Positions 1 to 9,840 are shown, numbered from the stretch's first letter. The stretch is DNA of 64,000 bases from Cyclobacteriaceae bacterium (GCA_028285685.1 JANQOR010000038.1:124001-188000), one strand, 5' to 3'. Made by a program: numbers and translations. The notes: generated by a model not told the origin, from the sequence alone.

Positions 1-107
1 AAGTTCAAACTGTGTACCAAGGGTGTCAAGTTTGCTACGTCCTTAATGGTTGTAGCAGCGTGATTCACGTCTTCAACAGATGGAAAGTAGAGCTTTTCCG
101 TCTCCAC
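1..107 (-). CDS. ilvA: Threonine dehydratase, N-terminal fragment (runs off window)
   Basis: Reading the minus strand from a GTG at 107 gives about 35 residues that run off the window edge. They include a helix followed by a TPL motif (residues near 29-31), as at the start of PLP-dependent threonine dehydratases, which make 2-oxobutanoate for isoleucine. The start lies 1 nt past the ilvC stop codon, so it looks like the last gene of the ilvDBNC-A operon. Only the N-terminus is visible and the PLP lysine is outside, so the call rests on operon context plus the short motif. Confidence 0.7.
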   Translation of the reverse strand, partial: METEKLYFPSVEDVNHAATTIKDVANLTPLVHSLN

Positions 108-108
108 G

Positions 109-1155
109 CTATTTGTTTTCAGGCCTTAATCTTCTCACAGCGGCCCCCGCTTGCCACATCTCAGATTCTTTGAGCTCGCTCAGTTCTCTTTCAAGTCCTT
201 CACGGTAATTTGATTTTTCGTTGGCTTCTATTGTGATTTTCGCCTCATTGCCGGTGGAAACGCTGTTGTAGAGATCTTCGAAAACAGGAGCTACCGCATC
301 TCTGAATTTTTTCCACCAATCAAGTGCACCTCTTTGGGCGGTTGTGGAGCAGTTAGCATACATCCAGTCCATTCCATTTTCTGATACAAGAGGATACAGC
401 GATTGAGTAGCCTCTTCTACTGTTTCATTGAAGGCCTCCGAAGGCGAATGTCCTTTCTTTCTTAGAAGGTCGTATTGAGCAGCAAACAACCCTTGTATTG
501 CTCCCATTAAGCTACCTCGTTCTCCTGTTAGATCACTGTAGACTTCTCTCTTAAAGTCAGTCTCGAAGAGATAGCCTGAACCCACACCAATTCCTAGAGC
601 AATCACACGATCGCGTGCTTTCCCAGTGGAATCCTGGTGGATGGCGAAGGAAGAGTTTAGTCCTTTGCCTGCCACAAAGAGCCTTCTAAGGGAGGTTCCT
701 GATCCTTTTGGCGCTACCAAGATTACGTCTACTTCTTGTGGTGGTACAATGCCAGTTTGATCGCTGTAGGTGATGCCAAATCCATGTGAAAAGTACAAGG
801 CTTTTCCTGCAGTCAAATATTTTTTAACCACTGGCCATTGTTCAATTTGTCCTGCATCTGAAAGCAGATACTGAATGATGGTTCCTTTTTCACACGCTTC
901 TTCGATTTCGAATAGGTCCTTGCCTTCAACAAAGCCATCATTCTGAGCTTTTTCCCAGGATTTACCACCTTTTCTTTGCCCCACGATGACGTTGATTCCA
1001 TTGTCTCGCAGGTTCAGTGCCTGTCCTGGCCCCTGAACTCCATAACCAATTACAGCAACCGTTTCATCTTTCAATGTTTCTTGTGCTTTTACAAGAGGAA
1101 ATTCGTCTCTTGTTACTACTTCTTCCAGCGTTCCGCCAAAATCTATCTTTGCCAT
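109..1155 (-). CDS. ilvC: Ketol-acid reductoisomerase
   Basis: Converts acetolactate or acetohydroxybutyrate to the dihydroxy acids, the second common step of valine and isoleucine synthesis. The 348-residue length fits the short class I enzyme. The Rossmann loop GYGVQG is at residues 37-42. The following loop GQRKGGKSW (59-67) carries basic residues and a serine, which favours NADPH. The acidic metal-binding segment FKREVYSDLTGERG lies near residue 200. It is the fourth gene of the ilv operon, 18 nt after ilvN, and is probably controlled by the leader attenuator upstream of ilvD. Confidence 0.96.
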   Translation of the reverse strand: MAKIDFGGTLEEVVTRDEFPLVKAQETLKDETVAVIGYGVQGPGQALNLRDNGINVIVGQRKGGKSWEKAQNDGFVEGKDLFEIEEACEKGTIIQYLLSDAGQIEQWPVVKKYLTAGKALYFSHGFGITYSDQTGIVPPQEVDVILVAPKGSGTSLRRLFVAGKGLNSSFAIHQDSTGKARDRVIALGIGVGSGYLFETDFKREVYSDLTGERGSLMGAIQGLFAAQYDLLRKKGHSPSEAFNETVEEATQSLYPLVSENGMDWMYANCSTTAQRGALDWWKKFRDAVAPVFEDLYNSVSTGNEAKITIEANEKSNYREGLERELSELKESEMWQAGAAVRRLRPENK

Positions 1156-1173
1156 TTTTAAAATATTAGTCTG

Positions 1174-1743
1174 TTAAAAGTCTTTAATGCTGAGTTTATT
1201 AGATCGTGAGCTCTCCAGCTCTTTTATAAATGCTTCTGTTTTTCTTTTTGACTTAGAAATTGCCACCCGGCCGGACCTGACAAATTCCAGGATTCCAAAA
1301 GGTTCCAGCTCCGAATACAGTTCATGAGTCTCAACTTTAGTCCCTGTCTTTTCTATGATGATGTGATGCTTGTCCAAAGCGATAATTCTTGCGCCATTAT
1401 TACGCACCAATTTTTCAATCATTCCGTTCTGTTCAAATGCACTTACAGAAACCTTGTAAAGTGCAATTTCCTGGTAGAAAATCTGATCTTCATCGTAAAC
1501 GAAAGCTCCCAAAACGTCTACAAGCTTTCGTATCTGCTTTACCACCTTTTCTAAATGTTCCTTTGTTTCGGTCACAACAAGCGTATACCTGGAAACGCCC
1601 TGAACCTCTGTGCTAGAGACATTCAAGCTGTTGATATTAATCTTTCGCCTGCTGAAAATGATTGTGAGCCTATTCAGCAGTCCGGGTTTGTCTTCTGTCA
1701 AGACCGATAAGGTATATTCCTTGGCTACTTGTTCCATCTCCAT
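1174..1743 (-). CDS. ilvN: Acetolactate synthase small (regulatory) subunit
   Basis: Regulatory partner of the acetohydroxyacid synthase catalytic subunit; in this family it binds valine for feedback inhibition. The 189-residue protein starts with an ACT domain (residues about 9-85: YTLSVLTEDKPGLLNRLTII, with a glycine-rich turn) followed by a second ACT-like half. Both length and order match IlvN/IlvH. It begins directly after the ilvB stop codon with no gap, which suggests translational coupling and matched production of the two subunits. ilvN and ilvH cannot be told apart by eye. Confidence 0.93.
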   Translation of the reverse strand: MEMEQVAKEYTLSVLTEDKPGLLNRLTIIFSRRKININSLNVSSTEVQGVSRYTLVVTETKEHLEKVVKQIRKLVDVLGAFVYDEDQIFYQEIALYKVSVSAFEQNGMIEKLVRNNGARIIALDKHHIIIEKTGTKVETHELYSELEPFGILEFVRSGRVAISKSKRKTEAFIKELESSRSNKLSIKDF

Positions 1744-3462
1744 TCATTCAAGTCTGACGTTCGAGACACTGCTTCCTGCCGGGACCATTGGAAACACATT
1801 TTCTTCTTTTTCTACCACAACCTCTAGAAGTGATGGCCCATTGTTTGAGAGCCAATTTTGTATAGCCAGATCTAAATCCTCCCTTTCGGATACTCTCTGA
1901 GCGGATATGTTGTAGCTCTTTGCCAGGGCGACGAAATCCGGATTTGCCATTTCAGTAAAGGAATATCTTCGTTCAAAGAATAATTCTTGCCATTGACGAA
2001 CCATGCCCAAAAAGTTGTTATTGAGGATCAGGATTTTGATGTCGATATTGTATTGCATGATCGTACCCAACTCCTGCACGGTCATTTGAAACCCGCCATC
2101 TCCAATGATACCTATAACCTGACGCTGTGGAGCGCCCAATTTCGCCCCAACAGCCGCAGGTAAACAAAACCCCATCGTACCTAACCCTCCAGAAGTGATA
2201 TTACTTTTCTCCTGATTGAATTGATAATATCTGCTTGCTACCATCTGATGTTGACCGACATCTGTTACAACAATTGACTTTCCATCAGTGATCTCTGAAA
2301 TGCGATGAATAACCTCTGGCATCTTCAGCTCACCCTCGATTGGAAAGAGCGCTTTTGACTTGACCTTTTCATTCTCAGTCACATCACAGTCCTGAAATTC
2401 TTTCAGCCAGCCCTGATGGTTTCTTACTTCTACAAGTGGAGTGAGCAGCTGAAGTGTTTGTTTCGCATCGGCGTTTATTGCTACATCGGATTTTACATTC
2501 TTATCTATTTCAGCAGGATCTAATTCAATGTGTATGACTTTTGCTTGCTTCGCGTAGGTCTCAACATCACCGGTTACTCGATCATCAAAACGCATTCCGA
2601 TGGCAACTAACAGGTCGCATTCATTGGTCTTGAGGTTGGGTCCGTAATTGCCATGCATTCCGGTGAATCCGACATACAGTGGATGGTTTACTGACAGTAC
2701 TGAAAGCCCTAATAGCGTAGAGGCAACAGGCAATCCTGCTTTCTCAACAAAAGCTTTGAATTCTTTTTCAGCTCCAGAGAGGGCTACTCCCTGTCCAACT
2801 AGTACAAGTGGTTTTTTTGCCCTGTTAATTAGTTTGGACGCCTCAATGATTTTATCTCTATCCACATCAGGATAAGGCTGGTAGCTTCTGATTTTTTCAC
2901 AGGGACTGTAGGCAAAATCCATCAGCTCCTGCTGTGCATTTTTTGTAATGTCTATGAGGACAGGACCAGGTCGACCTGACGAGGCGATGTAAAAAGCTCT
3001 TGAGATGGCATAAGGAATTTCCTCAGCACTTGTCACCTGAAAATTCCATTTGGTAACAGGCATGGAAATACCAATGATATCCGTTTCTTGAAAAGCATCA
3101 CTTCCAAGAAGATGGCTTGCCACCTGACCGGTGATACAAACAAGTGGAGTTGAGTCAATCTGAGCGTCCGCTATTCCTGTGATCAGGTTAGTGGCTCCCG
3201 GGCCCGATGTAGCCAGGCAAACACCAACTTTTCCTGAAGACCTGGCATAACCCTGTGCAGCATGTACTGCTCCCTGCTCATGTCTTGTCAAGACGTGAGT
3301 CAGCTCGTCTTCATACTTGTAAAGTGCATCATAGACAGGCATAATTGCTCCACCAGGATATCCAAAAATGGTATCTACATTTTCCTTCAGAAGGCTTTTC
3401 AAAACCGCCTCTGAACCTGTTATAACTTTCTTTTCTTCTTCTATTTCTACAAGAGCTTCCAT
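1744..3462 (-). CDS. ilvB: Acetolactate synthase large (catalytic) subunit
   Basis: Thiamine diphosphate enzyme that condenses two pyruvates, or pyruvate with 2-oxobutanoate. It has 572 residues, the usual length. The N-terminal domain carries the catalytic glutamate in RHEQGAVHAAQGYARS (Glu62). The C-terminal TPP site shows GDGGFQMTVQELGT followed by NNNFLGMVRQWQE. It lies 1 nt after ilvD and abuts ilvN. Nothing is unusual in the sequence. Confidence 0.95.
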   Translation of the reverse strand: MEALVEIEEEKKVITGSEAVLKSLLKENVDTIFGYPGGAIMPVYDALYKYEDELTHVLTRHEQGAVHAAQGYARSSGKVGVCLATSGPGATNLITGIADAQIDSTPLVCITGQVASHLLGSDAFQETDIIGISMPVTKWNFQVTSAEEIPYAISRAFYIASSGRPGPVLIDITKNAQQELMDFAYSPCEKIRSYQPYPDVDRDKIIEASKLINRAKKPLVLVGQGVALSGAEKEFKAFVEKAGLPVASTLLGLSVLSVNHPLYVGFTGMHGNYGPNLKTNECDLLVAIGMRFDDRVTGDVETYAKQAKVIHIELDPAEIDKNVKSDVAINADAKQTLQLLTPLVEVRNHQGWLKEFQDCDVTENEKVKSKALFPIEGELKMPEVIHRISEITDGKSIVVTDVGQHQMVASRYYQFNQEKSNITSGGLGTMGFCLPAAVGAKLGAPQRQVIGIIGDGGFQMTVQELGTIMQYNIDIKILILNNNFLGMVRQWQELFFERRYSFTEMANPDFVALAKSYNISAQRVSEREDLDLAIQNWLSNNGPSLLEVVVEKEENVFPMVPAGSSVSNVRLE

Positions 3463-3463
3463 G

Positions 3464-5140
3464 CTATTTATCTGTTACACATCCACTGGATGCTGATGAA
3501 ACTAGTTTTGCGTATTTATAAAGAGATCCACTTTGAACCTTCAGCTCCGGCTGAGACCATTGTGATTTTCGAATGACCAGCTCCTCATCACTTAGTTCTA
3601 CTTCAATAGTTTTCTTCGAGGCATCGATAGTTATGGTATCTCCATTTTGAAGTAAAGCAATGTTGCCTCCCACCTGTGCCTCGGGCGTGATGTGCCCAAC
3701 CACAAAACCATGCGTGCCTCCCGAGAAGCGTCCATCTGTGATGAGAGCAACCTCTTTTCCCAGTCCAACACCCATAATTGCAGCTGTTGGTTTTAACATC
3801 TCAGGCATTCCAGGGCCTCCCTTGGGCCCTACGTAGCGGATGACAACGACATCACCCTTTTCAATTTGGCCATTTTTGATCCCATCATTCGCCTCAAACT
3901 CACCATCGAAGACTTTTGCCTTCCCTCTGAAAAGCAGCCCCTCTTTGCCTGTTATTTTAGCAACCGCTCCCTCTGATGCCACATTTCCATGCAAAATAGT
4001 GATGTGCCCAGTCGATTTTATGGGGTCAGAAATATCCCTAACCACTTGTTGATCTTTCTTCAGCGGCGGGACGGAAGCTAAATTTTCTCCTACTGTTTTA
4101 CCTGTGACTGTGAGGCAGTCGCCGTGCAGCATTTTATTCTCGAGCAAGAATTTCATTACGGCTGGAACTCCCCCTATTTCGTGGATGTCCTCCATCAGGA
4201 ACTGCCCACTGGGTTTCAAGTCGGCGAGGAATGGAGTTTCATCACTTATTCTTTGAAAATCCTTTAGCGTGAATTCAAGGCCTGCCGCATCTGCTATCGC
4301 CAAGAAATGCAACACTGCATTTGTGGAGCCACCAAGTACTGTCACCATCGTTATGGCATTTTCAAGTGACTTCTTCGTGACGATATCTGATGGTTTTATT
4401 CCTCGTTGCAACAGGTTCATTGCGGCCTTTCCTGCATCAGCACACTCGTTAATTTTCTCCTGGCCTACTGCGGGATTGGATGAATTGTAGGGAAGAGCCA
4501 TCCCCATCGCCTCAATAGCGGAGGCCATTGTATTTGCTGTATACATACCGCCACAGGCCCCCGCACCGGGGCAGGCATTTTGGATGACCTGCTTGTATTG
4601 AGTTTCGTCAATCTTACCGGCCACTTTTTCACCCCAAGCCTCGAAGGCGGAAACGACATCTAATTTTTTGTCGTTGAGGCAGCCTGAAGCAATTGTCCCA
4701 CCATACACCAACACGGATGGTCTATTTAGACGCAGCATTGCCATCAGTGCACCGGGCATATTCTTGTCACAACCCACCACTGTCACCAGCCCATCATAGC
4801 TCATGGCCTGAACGACCGTTTCCATTGAATCAGCAATGATGTCACGCGAAGGGAGTGAGTATCTCATTCCGGGTGTCCCCATTGAGATACCATCACTGAC
4901 ACCAATTGTGTTGAAAATGAGGCCTACGCCTTGAGAATCATTGACACCAGACTTAACATGCTCCGCCAGATTGTTGAGATGCATGTTACACGGATTGCCT
5001 TCGTAGCCCGTACTCGCTACTCCAACGAACGGTTTTTTGAAGTCCTCTTCTGACAAACCGATCGCATGAAGCATCGCTTGGGCCGCTGGTTGTGTGGGGT
5101 CCTGAGTGACTGCCTTGCTATGTTTATTTAATTCTTCCAT
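3464..5140 (-). CDS. ilvD: Dihydroxy-acid dehydratase
   Basis: Dehydrates the dihydroxy acids to 2-keto acids, the last common step to valine and isoleucine. The 558-residue protein has the expected iron-sulfur cysteines: Cys51 in GNPCNMHL, Cys124 in GCDKNMPG, and Cys190/Cys196 in the [11 protein letters not shown] block. It is the first structural gene of the ilv operon. Its ATG lies about 20 nt after an intrinsic terminator that belongs to a branched-chain amino acid leader attenuator, so its expression probably depends on readthrough there. Confidence 0.96.
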   Translation of the reverse strand: MEELNKHSKAVTQDPTQPAAQAMLHAIGLSEEDFKKPFVGVASTGYEGNPCNMHLNNLAEHVKSGVNDSQGVGLIFNTIGVSDGISMGTPGMRYSLPSRDIIADSMETVVQAMSYDGLVTVVGCDKNMPGALMAMLRLNRPSVLVYGGTIASGCLNDKKLDVVSAFEAWGEKVAGKIDETQYKQVIQNACPGAGACGGMYTANTMASAIEAMGMALPYNSSNPAVGQEKINECADAGKAAMNLLQRGIKPSDIVTKKSLENAITMVTVLGGSTNAVLHFLAIADAAGLEFTLKDFQRISDETPFLADLKPSGQFLMEDIHEIGGVPAVMKFLLENKMLHGDCLTVTGKTVGENLASVPPLKKDQQVVRDISDPIKSTGHITILHGNVASEGAVAKITGKEGLLFRGKAKVFDGEFEANDGIKNGQIEKGDVVVIRYVGPKGGPGMPEMLKPTAAIMGVGLGKEVALITDGRFSGGTHGFVVGHITPEAQVGGNIALLQNGDTITIDASKKTIEVELSDEELVIRKSQWSQPELKVQSGSLYKYAKLVSSASSGCVTDK

Positions 5141-5160
5141 TTTGAATTTTGGGCATAAAA

Positions 5161-5218
5161 AAACCCTTCTCGTGTTGAGAAGGGTTTCAATATTTTGCTA
5201 TCAAATATCCTTCTCAAC
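5161..5218 (-). promoter_or_regulatory. Transcription attenuator of the ilv operon (terminator and antiterminator)
   Basis: On the minus strand, CCCTTCTC (5184-5177) pairs with GAGAAGGG (5171-5164) around the loop AACAC. The stem extends through flanking A-T pairs and is followed by seven T residues, which is a canonical intrinsic terminator. A competing pairing is perfect over 10 bp: GTTGAGAAGG (5218-5209) with CCTTCTCAAC (5183-5174), enclosing a small AT-rich hairpin. The two folds share the terminator's 5' arm, so only one can form. The leader peptide stop codon (5216-5214) lies inside the antiterminator's 5' arm, so a ribosome finishing the leader would favour termination. The mechanism is inferred; the pairings are seen directly. 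Confidence 0.88.
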
Positions 5219-5279
5219 TCATGTTAGGAATAATAATGACGTTAATGACCAAGACGATATTTGACAGTATTTCTTTCAT
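5214..5279 (-). CDS. Branched-chain amino acid leader peptide of the ilv operon
   Basis: A 21-residue ORF with an ATG start and TGA stop, 74 nt upstream of ilvD. Eleven residues are branched-chain: six Ile, three Val and two Leu. They include the runs IVLVI and, before the end, V-I-I-I. By the classical attenuation model, ribosomes stalled at these codons when charged tRNA-Ile, -Val or -Leu is low would leave the antiterminator arm free, and ribosomes reaching the stop would cover it. Its position, composition and the overlapping RNA arms all agree. Confidence 0.88.
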   Translation of the reverse strand: MKEILSNIVLVINVIIIPNMS

Positions 5280-5316
5280 TCTTTGGTTTTAGTTCCTGAT
5301 TTGGTTCTTGCTTTTT

Positions 5317-5350
5317 CAAAGCTATATCAATTTTGATTTAATCAGCACAA
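5317..5350 (-). promoter_or_regulatory. Probable promoter of the ilv leader
   Basis: TAGCTTTG at 5324-5317 (minus strand) matches the Bacteroidota -7 consensus TAnnTTTG and lies 38 nt before the leader peptide ATG. A TTG at 5350-5348 could serve as the -33 element, but the 23-nt spacing is longer than the usual 18-20. Transcription would start near 5310. Confidence 0.45.
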
Positions 5351-5366
5351 TGAATTTTAGGTTTCT

Positions 5367-5397
5367 AAAAAATCCCTTCTCCATGTAGGAGAAGGGA
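5367..5397 (-). terminator. Intrinsic terminator of the leuACDB operon
   Basis: Minus-strand stem TCCCTTCTCC / GGAGAAGGGA (10 bp, perfect) with loop TACAT, then six T residues. It lies 70 nt after the leuB stop codon and upstream of the ilv leader promoter, so it separates the leu and ilv transcripts. Confidence 0.88.
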
Positions 5398-5467
5398 CCA
5401 CATTGTTTAACGCAACTGAGATAATTATGAGAATTCTACTCTAGTTGTTTCTTGGGTTTCTTGTTGC

Positions 5468-6586
5468 TTATATAATAGTGTTTAAAGACATGTTAATTGA
5501 ATCGTTTTTCATTTCCACGTTTCCTTGCTCTTCCAGAAAACATGCGATCAGGTCGCCTACTTTTGAGCACGGTTGAGCATCCCCGTCTCCTGCAATGTCC
5601 TGTGTTACTACCTTATTTTCGATTGCCCAATTGACTCCATTTCTAATAAGTTGTGCTTCTTCAAAAAGTTTAAAATGGTCATACATCATCGCTACTGAAA
5701 GGATGGTAGCCATCGGATTTGCTATGTCCAACCCTTTGGCCTGCGGATAGGAGCCGTGAATTGGTTCGAACAATGCCGTCTTGTTCCCAACAGAGGCTGA
5801 CGCAAGCATTCCTAGCGAGCCCGTGATAACGCTGGCCAAATCTGAGATGATATCACCAAACATATTCTCCGTTAGGATCACATCAAAGCTGGAGGGCTCG
5901 ACCATTACCTGCATAGCAGCGTTGTCGACGAACATATAATCCACTTTCACTTCCGGATATTCCTCACTGATATCCTGCACTACCTTCCTCCAAAGCCTGG
6001 AGGTCTCTAACACATTTGCTTTGTCAACTAGTGTGAGTTTTTTTCTTCGGTTAGCTGCAGCTTCAAATGCCTGATACGCAATTCGCGAAATCTCATAGGA
6101 AGAATAGGAACACAAATCCGAAGCAGAATTTCCGTCCTCCGATCTTGTTTTTTCACCAAAATAGATACCACCAGTGAGCTCACGGTAGATCACCAGGTCG
6201 ACATCCTCCAGTAGACGCTCTTTAAGTGGAGATACTCCTTTTAAGATGTCGTAAGTAGTAATTGGACGGATGTTTGAAAAGAGCTCCAGACTCTTACGAA
6301 GTTTTAGGAGACCCTGCTCGGGTCGGACCTTGGAATCGGGATTGTTATCATACTTTGGGTCACCGATAGCACCAAGAAGAACCGCGTCACTATTCTCACA
6401 TTGTTGAAGTGTAGTCGAAGTGATCGCTTCACCTGTGACATCAATACTTATGGCACCCATCAAAGCCTTCTCTAACTTGAAATCATGATCAAAAACGGAG
6501 TTGACAGCCTCAATCACTTTGATTGCCTGGTCTATTACCTCCGGTCCGATACCATCTCCTGGCAATATGGTAATGTTCTTTTTCAT
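5468..6586 (-). CDS. leuB: 3-isopropylmalate dehydrogenase
   Basis: Oxidises and decarboxylates 3-isopropylmalate to the leucine keto acid using NAD. It has 372 residues. It opens with the family signature ITILPGDGIGPEV and has the metal and substrate segment around TENMFGDIISD, with the NAD-site segment EPIHGSYPQAKG near residue 275. It overlaps leuD by 4 nt (ATGA), as expected for a coupled operon. An intrinsic terminator follows. Confidence 0.95.
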   Translation of the reverse strand: MKKNITILPGDGIGPEVIDQAIKVIEAVNSVFDHDFKLEKALMGAISIDVTGEAITSTTLQQCENSDAVLLGAIGDPKYDNNPDSKVRPEQGLLKLRKSLELFSNIRPITTYDILKGVSPLKERLLEDVDLVIYRELTGGIYFGEKTRSEDGNSASDLCSYSSYEISRIAYQAFEAAANRRKKLTLVDKANVLETSRLWRKVVQDISEEYPEVKVDYMFVDNAAMQVMVEPSSFDVILTENMFGDIISDLASVITGSLGMLASASVGNKTALFEPIHGSYPQAKGLDIANPMATILSVAMMYDHFKLFEEAQLIRNGVNWAIENKVVTQDIAGDGDAQPCSKVGDLIACFLEEQGNVEMKNDSINMSLNTII

Positions 6587-7167
6587 TCGGCTACAACTTT
6601 TCTCTCGTATACTTCGATTTCGTTTCTAAGATTTATCAGATATTCGGTCTCATCAACCCCTTTCAGCAAACACTCCTTCTTGAAAGGAGAGATATCAAAA
6701 TGTGATACCAGCTCTATGCTAGGAACTTTGAGTTTTTGTGATTTAAGGTCTACTTCGATTCGACACTCAGGTTCTTTTGAAGCAATGTCCAAGATGGACT
6801 GCAGAACTGTAGGATTTACCTCGATAGGCAAAATACCGTTGTTGAAGGCGTTGCCTTTGAATATGTCTGCGAACTGGGAGGATATCACCACCTTGATTCC
6901 ATAGTCCGCAATGGCCCAAGCTGCGTGCTCCCTGCTAGACCCGCATCCGAAATTATTACCCGCTACCAGGATTTCGGCGCCTTTTCTTTCTGGCTTGTTT
7001 AGCTCGAAACTTTCCTTTACGTCTCCGTCCTCATTGAAACGCCAGTTGTAAAATAGATTTTTCCCATAGCCCTTCTTGTCGACCTGTTTGAGAAATCTGG
7101 CAGGGATGATCTGATCTGTATCGATATTGTCGATTGGGAGTGGTATAGCGATTGACTTTACTTTCAT
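6583..7167 (-). CDS. leuD: 3-isopropylmalate dehydratase small subunit
   Basis: Swivel-domain subunit of isopropylmalate isomerase, partner of LeuC. It has 194 residues with the conserved segments NIDTDQIIPARFL (residues 14-26) and GNNFGCGSSREHAAWA (near residue 70). It overlaps both neighbours by 4 nt, so subunit output is probably coupled to leuC. Confidence 0.95.
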   Translation of the reverse strand: MKVKSIAIPLPIDNIDTDQIIPARFLKQVDKKGYGKNLFYNWRFNEDGDVKESFELNKPERKGAEILVAGNNFGCGSSREHAAWAIADYGIKVVISSQFADIFKGNAFNNGILPIEVNPTVLQSILDIASKEPECRIEVDLKSQKLKVPSIELVSHFDISPFKKECLLKGVDETEYLINLRNEIEVYERKVVAE

Positions 7168-8534
7168 GCGAACTCCATAATTTGTGTGGGATCAGTCACT
7201 CTTCCGGTGATGGCAGATGCTGTTGCTGTCAATGGCGAGGCTAATATTGTTCTGGATCCTGGACCTTGACGTCCTTCGAAATTTCGATTAGAGGTGGAAA
7301 CACAAAGTGATCCTGCTGGAATCTTGTCCTCATTCATCGCAAGGCAGGCCGAGCATCCTGGCTCACGAAATTCAAATCCGGCAGCAAGAAAGATCTTGTC
7401 CAAGCCCTCCTCTATTGCCTGGGCTCGCACCTTCATTGAACCAGGCACGACCCAGACCGTAACATGGTCGGCCTTACTCTTGCCATCTACCATTTTGGCC
7501 ACGGCTCTTAGATCTTCAATTCTTCCGTTAGTGCAGCTACCAATGAACACATAATCGATTTTTTGGTCAGCAATGAGCGCTGCCTCATCAAATTGCATGT
7601 ATTTGAGTGCTTTTGCTGAAAGGTGTTTTGAGGAGCCTATTTTGGCATTCAAGTTTATTCCTGTATCTGGCGCCGTTCCGCAGGTAACCATAGGAGAAAT
7701 GTCCTTTCCATCGAAGGCGGTTACTCGATCAAAGACAGAGTCCTCATCGGAGTTTAATGATAGCCACTTATCAATTTCTTCTTCTGAAATGGGAACCCTC
7801 TCTTTGACATAGTCGATTGTCGTTTGATCGACACCGACCATTCCACCCCTTGCGCCCATCTCAATACTCATATTGCAGACAGTCATTCTTTCATCCATCG
7901 AGAAGTTTTCGAAAACTTCACCTGCATATTCCACAAAATAGCCAGTGGCTCCTTCCGTGCCAAGTTGAGAAATGATGTAGAGTATTACGTCCTTCGCTGT
8001 GACACCAAGATTCAATGATCCATTTATCTCAATCTTCATCGTCCGTGGCCTGTTGAGGACTAGACACTGTGAAGCCAGAACTTGCTCTACTTGAGATGTC
8101 CCGATCCCAAATGCTATGGTTCCGAAAGCGCCATGGGTAGACGTGTGGCTATCACCACAAACAATTGTCATCCCAGGTTGTGTTATGCCTAAGTCCGGGC
8201 CGATGATGTGAACGATGCCCTGATTTTCGTGCCCTACACTGTAGAGTTCAATTCCAAATTCTTCACAGTTCTTTTCAAGTGAGGCAACCTGGATTGCAGA
8301 TTGAGGATCCTTGATGGGTTCGGATTGATTGACCGTAGGTACATTATGATCAGCGGTTGCCAAGCATTTTTCTGGTCGAAACACGCCAACACCCCTTTTC
8401 CGTACCCCGTCAAACGCCTGAGGACTCGTGACTTCATGGATGAAGTGCTGGTCGATGTAGAGCACATCAAGTTCTTCCGCGATATTCTTAACTACGTGTC
8501 TCTCCCAAATATTATCGAATAGCGTCTTTGACAT
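7164..8534 (-). CDS. leuC: 3-isopropylmalate dehydratase large subunit
   Basis: Aconitase-family subunit that carries the 4Fe-4S cluster and isomerises 2- to 3-isopropylmalate. It has 456 residues. VCGDSHTSTHGAFG lies near residue 130. The cluster cysteines are in IGSCTNGRIEDL and in GCSACLAMN. The start codon overlaps the leuA stop codon by 1 nt (TGATG). Confidence 0.95.
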   Translation of the reverse strand: MSKTLFDNIWERHVVKNIAEELDVLYIDQHFIHEVTSPQAFDGVRKRGVGVFRPEKCLATADHNVPTVNQSEPIKDPQSAIQVASLEKNCEEFGIELYSVGHENQGIVHIIGPDLGITQPGMTIVCGDSHTSTHGAFGTIAFGIGTSQVEQVLASQCLVLNRPRTMKIEINGSLNLGVTAKDVILYIISQLGTEGATGYFVEYAGEVFENFSMDERMTVCNMSIEMGARGGMVGVDQTTIDYVKERVPISEEEIDKWLSLNSDEDSVFDRVTAFDGKDISPMVTCGTAPDTGINLNAKIGSSKHLSAKALKYMQFDEAALIADQKIDYVFIGSCTNGRIEDLRAVAKMVDGKSKADHVTVWVVPGSMKVRAQAIEEGLDKIFLAAGFEFREPGCSACLAMNEDKIPAGSLCVSTSNRNFEGRQGPGSRTILASPLTATASAITGRVTDPTQIMEFA

Positions 8535-9688
8535 CAGGCGTAGATCTTAGTGTTTTGAAAAATCTCATGCAGATGAGATGCTTCTACATTTTTCACTTTG
8601 TCTGCGACTACTAAAAATTCTTTGTAAGCGACTTTCAATGCCTCAGGCTCCAGCTCATAGCCTAGTTTTTTAGCATGATAATTCAAAGCTGCACGACCAC
8701 TTCTGGCGGTTAGAATGATTTCTGAGCCGGCAGCACCGACTTCCTCAGGATTAATGATCTCGTACGTCTCACGCTTCTTGATTACACCATCTTGATGAAT
8801 TCCTGACGAATGAGCGAAAGCATTGGAGCCAACGATTGCTTTGTTTGGCTGAACAGGCATGTTCATCATTTTGGATACACTCTTGCTTACCGAGGTGATT
8901 TGCCTGGTATCTATCCGATGTTCTACTCCAATATGATTATGTTGATTAATAATCATCACCACTTCCTCCAGAGAGGTGTTTCCAGCTCGCTCTCCAATCC
9001 CGTTGATCGTGCACTCCACCTGGCGAGCTCCTGCCATCACACCTGAGATGGTGTTGGCTGTCGCCAAGCCAAGGTCGTTGTGACAATGTGTGGACAAGAT
9101 CGCCTTGTCTACATTTGGTACGTTGTTTACCAGATAAGCTATTTTTTCTCCAAATTGATCAGGAAGACAGTAACCTGTCGTGTCTGGAATGTTTATTACA
9201 TCTGCTCCGGCATCAATCACCGCCTCGACGATACGAGCTAGGAATTCATTGTCTGTTCTACCGGCATCTTCTGCGTAAAATTCAACTTCAGCTGCTTTGT
9301 CCCTAGCATATTTGACTGCCTGGACGCCACGTTTTATAATTTCGTCTTGTGTTGAATTGAGCTTGTACTTTATGTGAGATTCTGATGTACCAATTCCTGT
9401 GTGGATTCTTGGATTAACTGCATGTTTCAGAGCCTGTCCAGCCACATCAATGTCTTCTATTACTGCCCTCGTCAGTCCGCAGATGGTCGATTCCTTGATT
9501 TCTGCTGCAAGCAAAGAGACCGACTTAAAGTCTTCCGGACTTGAGACAGGGAATCCGGCTTCAATGATATCGACACCCAGGCTTTCGAGCTGATATGCCA
9601 GCTCAAGTTTCTCCTCACTTTTTAATTGACAGCCGGGGACTTGTTCGCCATCACGAAGGGTCGTATCAAAAACATGAAGTTTGTTCAT
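8534..9688 (-). CDS. leuA: 2-isopropylmalate synthase, short form
   Basis: Condenses acetyl-CoA with 2-ketoisovalerate, the committed step of leucine synthesis. [13 protein letters not shown] (residues 7-19) and the metal histidine region [14 protein letters not shown] mark the HMGL-like barrel. At 384 residues it ends soon after the catalytic and linker region. It therefore lacks the C-terminal LeuA dimer domain that binds leucine in the common form of over 500 residues. This short form is known in several lineages and is expected to be less sensitive to leucine. Homocitrate synthase is an alternative, but the leuCDB context favours LeuA. Confidence 0.9.
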   Translation of the reverse strand: MNKLHVFDTTLRDGEQVPGCQLKSEEKLELAYQLESLGVDIIEAGFPVSSPEDFKSVSLLAAEIKESTICGLTRAVIEDIDVAGQALKHAVNPRIHTGIGTSESHIKYKLNSTQDEIIKRGVQAVKYARDKAAEVEFYAEDAGRTDNEFLARIVEAVIDAGADVINIPDTTGYCLPDQFGEKIAYLVNNVPNVDKAILSTHCHNDLGLATANTISGVMAGARQVECTINGIGERAGNTSLEEVVMIINQHNHIGVEHRIDTRQITSVSKSVSKMMNMPVQPNKAIVGSNAFAHSSGIHQDGVIKKRETYEIINPEEVGAAGSEIILTARSGRAALNYHAKKLGYELEPEALKVAYKEFLVVADKVKNVEASHLHEIFQNTKIYA

Positions 9689-9840
9689 ATCCGGATCGGT
9701 GTATTTTTACAACCTTTTACAAAAATGGATAGGAGGCAATGCCGACCGAAAACAAATAATAGGCGACTTACATCATTTCAAATCGAGTTTTTTAATTGTA
9801 ACTAGCAGATATTCAAAGTCTTAATCAACGTAGAAAACAC

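Noticed and set aside
5320-5385. A 20-codon minus-strand ORF rich in Leu/Ile/Val-like residues overlapping the leu terminator
   Set aside because: Its ATG lies in the terminator stem and it precedes the -7 element; the downstream 21-codon leader fits all attenuation criteria better.
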